The notes under the pieces were generated by a model. The model worked only from the letters and a program-made list of their open reading frames with translations. It was not told the DNA's origin and did no database searches. Of a DNA stretch of 64,000 nt, positions 43,164-51,852 are shown piece by piece. The stretch covers positions 1 to 64,000 of the forward strand of contig NZ_ANOK01000004.1 in assembly GCF_000331575.1 (NCBI RefSeq). The letters are read 5' to 3'. The DNA is from Calidifontibacillus oryziterrae (GTDB taxonomy: Bacteria > Bacillota > Bacilli > Bacillales > Bacillaceae_J). The position numbers and the translations under genes were made by a program. The stretch's first letter is position 1. Every line of letters starts with the position of its first letter.

Positions 43164-45059
43164 GTGGATATATTGAGGAAGATCCAGGAACATCGTGAAG
43201 AAGAGCTGAGGCTAGCGTGGGAGGGTACCTTCGCAGACTATTTAGAAATTGTTAAAGAGAGACCTTATGTAGCTCAAACAGCACATTCAAGAGTTTATAA
43301 TATGATTAAAGATGCAGGTGTAGAAGAGGTAGATGGTAAAAAGAAGTACAATTTTTTTAGCGGTCATATGTTCGGTATAGATGAAGCGATTGAAAGGTTA
43401 GTTGAGGAATATTTTCACCCATCAGCAAAACGCCTTGATGTTAGAAAACGGATCTTGTTATTAATGGGGCCTGTTAGCGGTGGGAAATCAACTCTTGTTA
43501 CATTATTAAAAAGAGGATTAGAAGCATATTCTCGCACAGAAAAAGGCGCGATCTATGCAATAAAGTCCTGCCCCATGCATGAAGATCCTCTCCATCTTGT
43601 ACCGCCACATTTACGCGATGAATTTTACAAACAATATGGTGTCCGCATCGAAGGGAATTTATCACCGCTAAATATGATGCGATTGCAGGAAGAATACGGG
43701 GGCCGGATTGAGGATGTGATGGTTGAAAGAATATTCTTTTCTGAAAATAAGCGCGTTGGTATTGGTACATTTAGCCCTTCAGATCCTAAATCACAGGATA
43801 TTGCAGATTTAACAGGTAGTATTGACTTTTCAACCATTGCCGAGTTTGGGTCAGAATCAGATCCACGTGCTTACCGGTTTGATGGTGAATTAAACAAAGC
43901 GAATCGGGGGATGATGGAGTTTCAAGAGATGCTAAAGTGTGATGAAAAATTTCTTTGGCATTTGCTCTCGCTAACACAGGAGGGAAATTTTAAAGCAGGA
44001 CGATTTGCACTAATTAGTGCAGATGAGTTGATTGTAGCCCATACAAATGAGGCGGAGTATCGATCCTTTATTTCTAATAAAAAGAATGAAGCATTACACT
44101 CAAGGATCATTGTGATGCCTGTTCCATACAATCTAAGCTACAGTGAAGAAGAGAGAATATATGAGAAGATGATTAGGGAAAGTGATATGGCTCATGTTCA
44201 TATTGCACCACACACATTAAAGGTGGCGGCTATGTTTACTATTTTGACTCGTTTAAAAGAGTCAAAGAAAGCAGGTATCGATTTCATAAAGAAAATGAGA
44301 TTGTATGACGGTGAGATTATTGAAGGGTTTAATGAAGTGGATGTTGAAGAAATGAGAGCTGAACATAGCGACGAGGGAATGAAAGGGATTGACCCACGCT
44401 ATGTTATTAACCGAATTTCATCAGCCATCATTCGTAAGGAAACACCCTCGATTAATGCATTAGATGTATTGCGGTCGTTGAAGGATGGCTTGAATCAGCA
44501 CGCTTCCATTTCCAACGAGGATCGCGAGCGTTATATGAATTTTATCTCTGTTGCCCGTCGGGAGTATGATAATATTGCGAAGAAGGAAGTCCAAAAGGCA
44601 TTTGTATATTCGTATGAAGAATCAGCAAAGACGCTTATGGACAATTATTTAGATAATGTAGAAGCGTATTGCAATAAGAACAAACTCCGTGATCCGTTGA
44701 CTGGAGAAGAAATGAATCCAGATGAAAAGCTGATGCGTTCTATTGAAGAGCAAATTGGAATCTCGGAAAATGCAAAAAAGGCATTCCGCGAGGAAATTTT
44801 GATCCGCATTTCAGCCTATGCTCGAAAAGGCAAGCGCTTTGATTACAATTCCCACGAACGGCTGCGGGAAGCTATTCAGAAAAAGCTATTTGCCGACTTG
44901 AAGGACGTCGTCAAAATTACAACATCAACAAAAACGCCAGATGAGCAGCAACTTAAGAAAATTAATGAAGTCATTGCCACGCTTATTGATGAATATGGCT
45001 ATAACTCTACATCAGCAAATGAATTGCTAAGGTATGTTGGAAGCTTGTTAAATAGGTAA
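43164..45059 (+). CDS. prkA: PrkA family serine protein kinase
   Basis: A 631-residue protein, the same length as B. subtilis PrkA, with the family start (DILRKIQEHREEE), an AAA domain with Walker A GPVSGGKS (about residues 105-112) and the C-terminal PrkA kinase-like domain. PrkA acts during sporulation and early stationary phase and has been described as kinase or protease. The GTG at 43164 has AGAGGGGGG seven bases upstream; the longer frame adds ten residues not seen in the family. Confidence 0.93.
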   Translation: MDILRKIQEHREEELRLAWEGTFADYLEIVKERPYVAQTAHSRVYNMIKDAGVEEVDGKKKYNFFSGHMFGIDEAIERLVEEYFHPSAKRLDVRKRILLLMGPVSGGKSTLVTLLKRGLEAYSRTEKGAIYAIKSCPMHEDPLHLVPPHLRDEFYKQYGVRIEGNLSPLNMMRLQEEYGGRIEDVMVERIFFSENKRVGIGTFSPSDPKSQDIADLTGSIDFSTIAEFGSESDPRAYRFDGELNKANRGMMEFQEMLKCDEKFLWHLLSLTQEGNFKAGRFALISADELIVAHTNEAEYRSFISNKKNEALHSRIIVMPVPYNLSYSEEERIYEKMIRESDMAHVHIAPHTLKVAAMFTILTRLKESKKAGIDFIKKMRLYDGEIIEGFNEVDVEEMRAEHSDEGMKGIDPRYVINRISSAIIRKETPSINALDVLRSLKDGLNQHASISNEDRERYMNFISVARREYDNIAKKEVQKAFVYSYEESAKTLMDNYLDNVEAYCNKNKLRDPLTGEEMNPDEKLMRSIEEQIGISENAKKAFREEILIRISAYARKGKRFDYNSHERLREAIQKKLFADLKDVVKITTSTKTPDEQQLKKINEVIATLIDEYGYNSTSANELLRYVGSLLNR

Positions 45060-45200
45060 TAACATAAGAATCAAAGTTTAATCCGCGTGTTGTACCTTTG
45101 TAACAAATTACATTATTCGGTAACGTCTAAACCTAATCTTATTTATGTAATTTTTGTAAAATTGTACTGTTGATACTTTGAATTTTTTGAAGATGATTTT

Positions 45201-45269
45201 TACGGACACAGGATCCGCTATTTTCATAAAATCCTTCGTTTTTTCGTAAATACGGACACAGGATCCGTT
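45201..45269 (+). repeat. Direct repeat TACGGACACAGGATCCG, two copies
   Basis: Copies at 45201-45217 and 45251-45267, start-to-start 50 bp. TGTCCGTA-like inverse copies follow near 45320. Confidence 0.7.
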
Positions 45270-45381
45270 ATTTCATAGATTTGATTAAATAATTAGCTTT
45301 ATGTAGATAAATAGCGGATTATATGTCCGTAACCCCGCCAAATCTGGACATTTCGGCACAAATAACCGATCTATTGTCCGA

Positions 45382-45477
45382 TAAAGCACGTAATTGCCGG
45401 TAAAAGCACAGCAATACCGCGTCTAAAGCACGTAATTGCCGGTAAAAGCACAGTAATACCGCGTCTAAAGCACGTAA
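45382..45477 (+). repeat. 42-bp tandem repeat with 21-bp substructure
   Basis: Two full copies (45382-45423, 45424-45465) and a partial third. Each copy contains two AAGCAC half-units about 21 bp apart. There are no spacers and no Cas genes, so it is not a CRISPR array. Confidence 0.8.
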
Positions 45478-45552
45478 ATTGTGGGAATGTAAATTATTTT
45501 GTGTAAATGATTTATTAATAATTTTGACTACACTATTACTATAGTACTCTTA

Positions 45553-45660
45553 CCTACTAGGGGGATAGGGCAATGCTGGGGAGCAACCTGAGCACCTAGT
45601 AGGGTTCTGTATAAAAGGGAAAAGAGAGGTGTTGCACCTCTCTTTTCCCTTTTTGGTTCT
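45553..45660 (+). ncRNA. Candidate structured RNA followed by a strong terminator
   Basis: CCTACTAGG (45553-45561) and CCTAGTAGG (45595-45603) close a GC-rich 51-base element with an inner GCAATGCT/AGCAACCTGAGC fold. Ten bases later a perfect 19-bp stem (45613-45631 / 45635-45653) and Ts end the unit. GC content is far above the surrounding DNA. No known riboswitch consensus fits. Confidence 0.45.
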
Positions 45661-45715
45661 CTAGGAAATTATAAAATTTGATCCTGTGGATAAATACTAT
45701 AGCAAAGCGAGTAGT

Positions 45716-45875
45716 CGCCCAGCTCCAGCGCCCAGCGACTAGTAAACTTCGCTCATCCCTTTTGCGATAAGTCAACATCGACTCGCCCCTCGTCGTGTTT
45801 TCTTTATCTCAGTCGATGCGCTCTTATTTTTACGTCGCTAATCAGGGCGCTTGCGCTTTTGTTCAGAACCAAAGC
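45716..45875. repeat. Bacillaceae intergenic repeat element
   Basis: The segment with CCAGCTCCAGCGCCCAGCGA, then CGATAAGTCAACATCGAC, then CAGGGCGCTTGCGCTTTTGT near its end matches in pattern the highly repeated intergenic elements of Bacillus genomes. It is non-coding here; the rest of 45880-46120 shows no gene. Confidence 0.6.
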
Positions 45876-46133
45876 GATAAACCCTTTAGAGCACTTAGAA
45901 TGTTCGTAAAAATGATTAGATAATTAAATTTTTTCAACTTCAATGGTTGGGAACGATTTTTGTCAAGATATTATAAAAAAATGTAAATATATTGATTGCG
46001 TTTACTTATATGTCCAACTCCTAAGCATCCTATCACAATTTTTCATACCATTAGACTTCCGCTCAAATAATTCCTATTTTTCATTTTTTTTTCATTTTAT
46101 ATGGTTAGGATGATAATCGTAAGGAGGATTGAA

Positions 46134-46988
46134 ATGAAAAAAAACCATGTAATAGCACTGACAGTTATTGCTTGTAGTGTAGTAAGTTTTTCTATGATCG
46201 CTAATGCAGATGATGATGTCCGTCATAGGAAAGAGTCTGATGAACAGTATTGGTTTAAAGATTACCGCAATGACAAGTTCTACGATGATTATGATTACCA
46301 TCCTTATGATGACGACGATCATGAAGGCGATGACTATGGTAACGACCGCGATGATCGTGTTAATTATGATGACGACAACGATGATTATGATAACGACTAC
46401 GATGACCATGCTGACGATGACGATGATTATGCTGACGACAACGATGACCATGATGACGACGACAACGATGATTATGATAACGACTACGATGACGATGACG
46501 AGGACGAATATGATGAATTTGACTATGACCATGACGAGCCTGCAACAACGGTTTCAAAAGAATATTGGTTTAAATGGTCAAGATCAGCGACGGAGCCAAA
46601 TGAAATAGAGCCAATGCCGTTAACAGAACCGTCCGTACTATCATTAGTCATTGATAAACAGAATTCTGTCAAAATAAATGTCATTCCAACAGGTAGCCAA
46701 TTAATGGTACCGATAGAAGAAGTGGCACAACTAGTAGAAGCTGAAGTAACCGTTTATCCTAAGTCTGAAATTATCGAGATTAATAAAGAAAACAAGCAGT
46801 TAATCGTACGAAATAATTCTAAAGTTGTTTATGAAAATATGAGAAAAACGCCAATGCAAGTAGTTGTAATGGATCAGAATGAAAAATATTATATTCCACT
46901 TTCAGTGCTTGCGAACGGATTAGGCTATGAAATCAATGAAAATATCAAAAATAATCAAATTACATTAGAAAGGATTCCGCAATTATGA
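46134..46988 (+). CDS. Exported Asp/Tyr/His-rich protein with copper-amine-oxidase-N-like domain
   Basis: The product is 284 residues: a signal peptide (about 1-25, ending SMIANA), a very acidic low-complexity stretch (about 60-140; runs of Asp with Tyr, His and Asn), and a C-terminal domain (about 180-284) whose YIPLSVLANGLGYEI segment is typical of Cu_amine_oxidN1-type wall or dimer modules. The Asp/His/Tyr stretch is suited to bind metal ions outside the cell. AAGGAGG precedes ATG 46134. The next gene overlaps its stop. It opens a locus with ApbE, two membrane cytochrome-like proteins and a two-component system. Confidence 0.7.
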   Translation: MKKNHVIALTVIACSVVSFSMIANADDDVRHRKESDEQYWFKDYRNDKFYDDYDYHPYDDDDHEGDDYGNDRDDRVNYDDDNDDYDNDYDDHADDDDDYADDNDDHDDDDNDDYDNDYDDDDEDEYDEFDYDHDEPATTVSKEYWFKWSRSATEPNEIEPMPLTEPSVLSLVIDKQNSVKINVIPTGSQLMVPIEEVAQLVEAEVTVYPKSEIIEINKENKQLIVRNNSKVVYENMRKTPMQVVVMDQNEKYYIPLSVLANGLGYEINENIKNNQITLERIPQL

Positions 46989-47299
46989 AGAATAAATGGT
47001 TAAAATGGTTAATTGGTATTGGTGGGATATCAACGTTTACACTTTTTCTCCAATCAATTGATACCAATGAGAAAGCAACAGAATTTTACGATGACTATAT
47101 TCAAACTGACACTGAAAATATTTATAAACTACAAGAGGGATTCTCATCTAATAAAGAATTACGAGAACAACAACTAATGGCTCTTGATTGGGAAGAAGGG
47201 AATTGGGATGTAGATTATCGCAATGAAGTAATTATTGCTACACCGAGGTTAGAGAATCCATATTTAGAACGAGCTGAACAACGAACTAGACGATCCTAG
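46985..47299 (+). CDS. Small exported or membrane-anchored protein (104 aa)
   Basis: The start overlaps the stop of the acidic protein gene (ATGA). The N-terminus (about residues 5-24) is a hydrophobic anchor or signal, followed by an acidic tail with several Tyr and Trp (DWEEGNWDVDYRNE). No family is recognised. Co-translation with the acidic protein suggests partner function. Confidence 0.65.
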   Translation: MKNKWLKWLIGIGGISTFTLFLQSIDTNEKATEFYDDYIQTDTENIYKLQEGFSSNKELREQQLMALDWEEGNWDVDYRNEVIIATPRLENPYLERAEQRTRRS

Positions 47300-47446
47300 G
47301 TTTACAAGCAATATATACAATAACTGGTAAGTAAAGTAGTCAATATTCCTAGGGCTACCATTAATAAAAAGTACGATAATTGGTGAGTACAGCAGTAGTC
47401 GATCCTAATTTTGTATGTATGTAATAACCATTCCGCAACTTGAAAT

Positions 47447-47518
47447 CAAGGGAACTCGAAAGAATCATAACTCGAAAAGCAAGGGAACTCGAAAGCATGG
47501 TAATTCGAAAGCAAAATA
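47447..47518 (+). repeat. Short direct repeats between the small protein and apbE
   Basis: CAAGGGAACTCGAAAG occurs at 47447 and 47480 (33 bp apart), and TCGAAAG-type cores occur four times. Confidence 0.6.
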
Positions 47519-47549
47519 TTAGAAAACGATCCGATGAGGGAGCATGACC

Positions 47550-48500
47550 GTGAACGGCATTTATTTTCAATTTAAAGCAATGTTTAGAGCAATGGATACA
47601 GAAGTTGAAATTGCAGGCACAAGCTTAACTGATTTGAAGGGAATAGAAACAGAATTGGAAGCATGGTTTGATCAATTTGAAAACATATGCTCACGATTTC
47701 GCGACAATAGTGAGCTTTCCAATTTAAATCAATCTCCCAAAAAAACAGTCATTTTTACTCACCCAATTTTATATGATGTTTTACAAATGGCAGTTAATTA
47801 TATGTACAAAACAGATTATTACTTTAACCCCTTTTTGGGTTCGGCAATTAAAGCACTTGGCTATAATAAAACGTTTACGGAAATAAGGGATTGTATGGAT
47901 GTAAAAAAAGTATCGTATCAATATGAATTGCCTGTGACCGAATCAATAATTTTGTTACCGGAATTATGTGGGGTCATTAAAGAAAGCGACGATGAAATCG
48001 ATCTTGGTGGTATTGCGAAAGGATGGAGCGTGGACAGAATCTCAGAGAAGGTACGGACTCTGGGTTTGCAAAATGGAATTGTTAATGCCGGTGGAGATCT
48101 ATTTGTTTGGGGTGATCATGAGCAGACGATTGGTATTTCACATCCAAATCCAGAATTTTTTGATATGGATATTATCCAATTCACCCTACGTAATGGTGGT
48201 GTAGCAACATCGAATACGTTATATCGAAGCTGGACTGTGGGAGAAGATAGAATACATCATATTTTAAATGGGAAAAACGGTAAATCATCTCAATCTGATA
48301 TTGTGCAAGCGACAGTCTTCTCAATGAGTACGACAGAAGCAGACGTATTAGCTAAAGTATTATGCCTGCATTCCTTTGAAGACGCTGTACCTTGGTTAGC
48401 CAAGCATTTTCCACATGCAGCCTGTGTTGTGATAAATCAAAATGGACAGATTGCTATAAGTAAAACATTAAATAATTATGTGTCAAAGGTGGTGATGTGA
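47550..48500 (+). CDS. apbE: ApbE family FAD:protein FMN transferase, apparently without signal peptide
   Basis: A 316-residue ApbE protein with the MDTEVEI start, DLGGIAKGWSVDRI and NAGGDLFVWG motifs, and a late STTEADVLAKVL metal-site segment. ApbE attaches FMN to Ser/Thr of exported or membrane flavoproteins. I choose GTG 47550 because GAGGGAG is seven bases upstream; ATG 47544 is too close to it. Unlike most ApbE proteins it has no lipobox or signal peptide. No protein with a clear SGAT-like FMN-acceptor motif is encoded nearby, so its target is unknown. Confidence 0.85.
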   Translation: MNGIYFQFKAMFRAMDTEVEIAGTSLTDLKGIETELEAWFDQFENICSRFRDNSELSNLNQSPKKTVIFTHPILYDVLQMAVNYMYKTDYYFNPFLGSAIKALGYNKTFTEIRDCMDVKKVSYQYELPVTESIILLPELCGVIKESDDEIDLGGIAKGWSVDRISEKVRTLGLQNGIVNAGGDLFVWGDHEQTIGISHPNPEFFDMDIIQFTLRNGGVATSNTLYRSWTVGEDRIHHILNGKNGKSSQSDIVQATVFSMSTTEADVLAKVLCLHSFEDAVPWLAKHFPHAACVVINQNGQIAISKTLNNYVSKVVM

Positions 48501-48501
48501 G

Positions 48502-49047
48502 ATGGCATTTTCAATTTGGGAATTTATAAGGGCTGCGGGGTTAACTTCATTTTTTTTACTGTTTGTATCAGTATGTGCCGGACTATTGCTTAGTAATAAA
48601 GTTAGCCATTCAAAAGTAAATAAATACTTACAACTGGTTCATCAGTCAACAGGTTGGTACAGCTTATTATTTGGGTTCTTTCACGGGTTGTTATTGTTCA
48701 TTAATCAGTATGAACCTTATACATTAGTGGAAATATTTATTCCGTTTATGACTAATGAACACCAAATTTTAAATGGGATCGGAACCCTCTCGCTCTATAT
48801 ATTTATTCTGTTATTTTTATCGGTGGACTTAATGAAAAAAATTGGAGCAACTGTATGGAAAAAGGTACATCGGCTTGCGTTGCCAGCCTTTATACTTGTC
48901 AGCATTCATGGCATCCTATTAGGAACTGACACAAAAGAAGTTTGGGCAATCATCTTATATACAAGCTCATTAGCAGCTATCTTTGCTTTATTAATAGTTA
49001 AGCTACTTATTCCAAAAAACAAAGCAAACAAAGTAGAAAGCCTATAA
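48502..49047 (+). CDS. Ferric-reductase-like / b-type cytochrome membrane protein
   Basis: A 181-residue protein with five to six membrane spans and paired His on facing helices (LQLVHQSTGWYSLLFGFFHG and KVHRLALPAFILVSIHG), the pattern of heme-binding YedZ/ferric-reductase-like domains. It starts one base after the apbE stop. It should carry electrons across the membrane between quinol or flavin and an outside acceptor. It is followed by a response-regulator gene. Confidence 0.75.
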   Translation: MAFSIWEFIRAAGLTSFFLLFVSVCAGLLLSNKVSHSKVNKYLQLVHQSTGWYSLLFGFFHGLLLFINQYEPYTLVEIFIPFMTNEHQILNGIGTLSLYIFILLFLSVDLMKKIGATVWKKVHRLALPAFILVSIHGILLGTDTKEVWAIILYTSSLAAIFALLIVKLLIPKNKANKVESL

Positions 49048-49099
49048 ACAAATATTTCTATATAATAGAAGTAAAGTAAAAATAAGGTGTTGGTTAAAC

Positions 49100-49783
49100 A
49101 TGTTAATTCTTTTAGTAGAAGACGATAAACGATTAGGGAATCTAGTTGCCCATATGCTAAAAAAACAAAAGCATCAAGTAGATTGGGTGCAAAATGGTGA
49201 AGATGCCATTACTTATACGAAAATAACCAATTATGATTTAATCATTTTGGATTGGATGATGCCGAAGAAAGATGGTATTACTGTATGTAAAGAATTGCGC
49301 GCACTAGGCTATGACGGTGCAATTTTAATGGTGACAGCAAAGGATGGTTTGGAAGATCGTGTAAAAGGGCTTGATTATGGTGCTGATGACTATATCGTTA
49401 AACCGTTTGAATTTGCTGAGCTATTTGCGAGAATTCGAGCTTTGGCAAGGAGAACTACGAAACCGTTCGTGCAAGAGGAAATTTTAACAGCTGGCTCTAT
49501 AAAACTAAATGTTGTCACGCACACAGTTGAAAAAGACGGAGTTGAAATTCTATTAACACCTAAAGAATATCAGTTACTCGAGTTATTTTTACGTAATCCA
49601 AATCAAACGTTGCCAAGAGATCTGCTAATTGATCGAATATGGGGAATTGATTCGGAGGTTAATAGTAATAATTTAGATGCTTTAGTTCGGTTATTGCGTA
49701 AGAAAATTGAGGATGGGCAAAAGAATCATCTTATTCAGAACATCCGGGGAGTAGGTTATAAAATTGAAAAACAAATTATTTAA
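49100..49783 (+). CDS. OmpR-family response regulator
   Basis: The 227-residue protein has a receiver domain with Asp 8/9, phospho-acceptor Asp 51 (LIILDWMMP) and Lys in VTAKD, then a winged-helix output domain (about 130-225; SNNLDALVRLLRKKIE). It pairs with the sensor kinase that overlaps its 3' end. It likely controls this electron-transfer/metal locus. A GGTGTTGG sequence precedes the ATG. Confidence 0.92.
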   Translation: MLILLVEDDKRLGNLVAHMLKKQKHQVDWVQNGEDAITYTKITNYDLIILDWMMPKKDGITVCKELRALGYDGAILMVTAKDGLEDRVKGLDYGADDYIVKPFEFAELFARIRALARRTTKPFVQEEILTAGSIKLNVVTHTVEKDGVEILLTPKEYQLLELFLRNPNQTLPRDLLIDRIWGIDSEVNSNNLDALVRLLRKKIEDGQKNHLIQNIRGVGYKIEKQII

Positions 49784-51083
49784 CCTTACCCAATGGCGGT
49801 TGGCAATTTTGTTTACGAGCTTATTAATTATTTTTCTTGTTTCGTTTATTTTGATAACGTATTTTTCTTTAGTGTCGAACGTACGAAATGAACAAGAAAA
49901 TAGATCAATTGCTTTAGCACACGAAGAATTTGAAGATCATCGAAAAGATTTATTGGAATGGAATTTTAAAAAGAGCAAAGAACGAAGGGAATGGCATGAT
50001 AGAGAAGAAATTGAATATAAGCCGAACGCAAAAACCTTTTACTTTGTGATCTCTAGGGATGGAACAATAATAGATGGGGACGAGACACATCCTGAAGTTC
50101 GGAGTGATCTCTTAGAGAAGCTGAAGAATTGGTATCCAGAAGAAAACGAAGTGCGTAAACTTACGGTTGAAATAGAAGATGAAGGTAAATTGGATATTCT
50201 CTTATCGGGGAAATCTGTTTATGAACACGGTCAATATCTTGGTACGATCTATGCAGGAACAAATATTTCTGAGGAAACTGCGATTATTCGCACACTTTTA
50301 TTTATTTTAATTATTTTGACGATCATATTCAGCATTGCTTCTGCTGTGCTTGGGTATTGGATGGCCGGGAGAGCGATGGTTCCGATTTCTAATGCTTTTA
50401 GAAAGCAAAAAGAATTTACAGCTGATGCCTCACACGAATTAAGAACACCACTTAGTATTATGCAATCCTCACTTGAGGTAATCGAAGCGGAGGATCGCCA
50501 AAATCTATCACCATTTTCAGTAACAGTTTTTGATGATTTAAAAGATGAAGTTAAGCGAATGTCACACCTTGTAAACGATTTGCTAGTTCTCGCAAGATCA
50601 GATCTCGATAAACAAGAAATAAAAAAACAATGGTTTTCTTTAACTAATGTGTTCGAGAAGCTACAACGAAAATTCCAATATGAATCAGAAAAACAGAATA
50701 TTCAATTAGCCGTAACGATTCCGACAGAACTGGATGCATACGGGGACGAGGAAAAAATTACGCAACTTCTATTTATATTAGTAGATAATGCAATTAAATA
50801 TAATGTGCCAAATGGAACTGTTACTGTTTCAGCCCAGGTGGCGAACAATCAGCTAAGAATCGACGTCGCTGACACAGGTGTAGGAATACCTGCTGACCAT
50901 CAAAAACGAATTTTTGATCGGTTTTATCGAGTTGACCAAGCACGTTCAAGGGATCAAGGAAGCAGTGGTATTGGCTTATCGATTGCAGATTGGATTGTCA
51001 AAGTTCATAAAGGAAAACTCGTTGTTACGAGTGAAGAAGGCAAAGGAAGTACGTTTTCAATTTTTCTTCCTATACCTAAATAA
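49764..51083 (+). CDS. Sensor histidine kinase
   Basis: A 439-residue membrane kinase: first span about 14-37, an outside domain (about 38-172) rich in Glu, His, Arg and Trp (FKKSKERREWHDREE), second span about 175-198, then HisKA with phospho-acceptor His 224 (SHELRTPLSI) and an HATPase with DNAIKYN, DTGVGIP and SSGIGLS motifs. The start is a TTG that overlaps the regulator gene by 20 bases, with GGGGAG upstream. The charged outside domain suggests sensing of a metal ion or envelope state. Confidence 0.9.
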   Translation: MKNKLFNLTQWRLAILFTSLLIIFLVSFILITYFSLVSNVRNEQENRSIALAHEEFEDHRKDLLEWNFKKSKERREWHDREEIEYKPNAKTFYFVISRDGTIIDGDETHPEVRSDLLEKLKNWYPEENEVRKLTVEIEDEGKLDILLSGKSVYEHGQYLGTIYAGTNISEETAIIRTLLFILIILTIIFSIASAVLGYWMAGRAMVPISNAFRKQKEFTADASHELRTPLSIMQSSLEVIEAEDRQNLSPFSVTVFDDLKDEVKRMSHLVNDLLVLARSDLDKQEIKKQWFSLTNVFEKLQRKFQYESEKQNIQLAVTIPTELDAYGDEEKITQLLFILVDNAIKYNVPNGTVTVSAQVANNQLRIDVADTGVGIPADHQKRIFDRFYRVDQARSRDQGSSGIGLSIADWIVKVHKGKLVVTSEEGKGSTFSIFLPIPK

Positions 51084-51116
51084 CCCATTTCATTTATAAA
51101 AAAGGAGAAAGAATAC

Positions 51117-51680
51117 ATGCAAAAAGTTTCAAATTTTATTGCTGTAAGTATGTTAACGTTGTTTGTGTTAACAGGATTACTGCTTATAGCAGAGCCAATA
51201 ATAGCAGATGATTATGATGAGCATAAAAAGAACTATTATTATGAAAAACATGAAAAGCATGAAAAAGATGAAGGTTTGGAAGAAGGCGGAGAGCTATTAG
51301 GATGGGGAACAGTGATTGCAATGGGGGGAGCGGCCATTTTAATGCCGTTGCGAAGAAGTTCAAAAAAATTAATGCAAATATTTCCTAATGGTAAAAGTAT
51401 AATAAGGACAATTATGAAATTTCTCAGTAAGTTTCACATATGGATTGGCGCCATAGTACTTGCTTTGAGTGGAATTCATGGAACTTTATTGTTCTTACAT
51501 GAAGGTGAATTTGAATCTGAAGTAGTGCTTGGTCTTATCTCATTCAGTTTAATGGCACTAGCAGCTATCTTCGGTGTAAGACTTGCTAAGAATAAAAGTA
51601 TGAAAAATACTCGTTCGATTCATATTGGTTTATTAATAGGAGCCATTGTAATGGTTGCCATTCATATTTTTGGCTCTTAA
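51117..51680 (+). CDS. Membrane protein with His-rich linker, possible b-type cytochrome
   Basis: A 187-residue protein: signal-like first span (about 8-30), a short His/Tyr/Asp-rich linker (DDYDEHKKNYYYEKHEKHEK), then four further spans with His in KFHIWIGAIVLALSGIHG and SIHIGLLIGAIVMVAIHI, suited to bind two hemes. AAAGGAG precedes the ATG. It follows the sensor kinase after 33 bases and resembles the membrane protein at 48502 in layout. It may be the second electron carrier of the locus. Confidence 0.7.
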   Translation: MQKVSNFIAVSMLTLFVLTGLLLIAEPIIADDYDEHKKNYYYEKHEKHEKDEGLEEGGELLGWGTVIAMGGAAILMPLRRSSKKLMQIFPNGKSIIRTIMKFLSKFHIWIGAIVLALSGIHGTLLFLHEGEFESEVVLGLISFSLMALAAIFGVRLAKNKSMKNTRSIHIGLLIGAIVMVAIHIFGS

Positions 51681-51689
51681 AACTTAGAA

Positions 51690-51732
51690 AGCTTCTAATG
51701 CATCAAGCCTTAATGCGTTAGGGCTTTTTTCT
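51690..51732 (+). terminator. Terminator of the electron-transfer/metal locus
   Basis: AGCTTCTAATGCAT and ATGCGTTAGGGCT pair with a few mismatches, followed by TTTTTT. Confidence 0.6.
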
Positions 51733-51852
51733 ATTTAGTGTAGAAAGCCTCTAGTTTTTCTGATGCAATTATTACCATCCTTTTATTATAATGAATAATG
51801 ATAGATATACTATTTCAGGTTATTGTTGATTAGGGGAAAAGGGGTAACGATT

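Noticed and set aside
45540..45545. TATAGT as -10 of a promoter for the structured RNA at 45553
   Set aside because: The nearest TTGACT (45524) leaves only a 10-bp spacer, so no promoter is claimed.
46092..46532. Minus-strand frame encoding a Val/Ile-rich membrane-like protein
   Set aside because: It is the mirror of the GAT/GAC-rich acidic-protein gene, which has the signal peptide and ribosome binding site.
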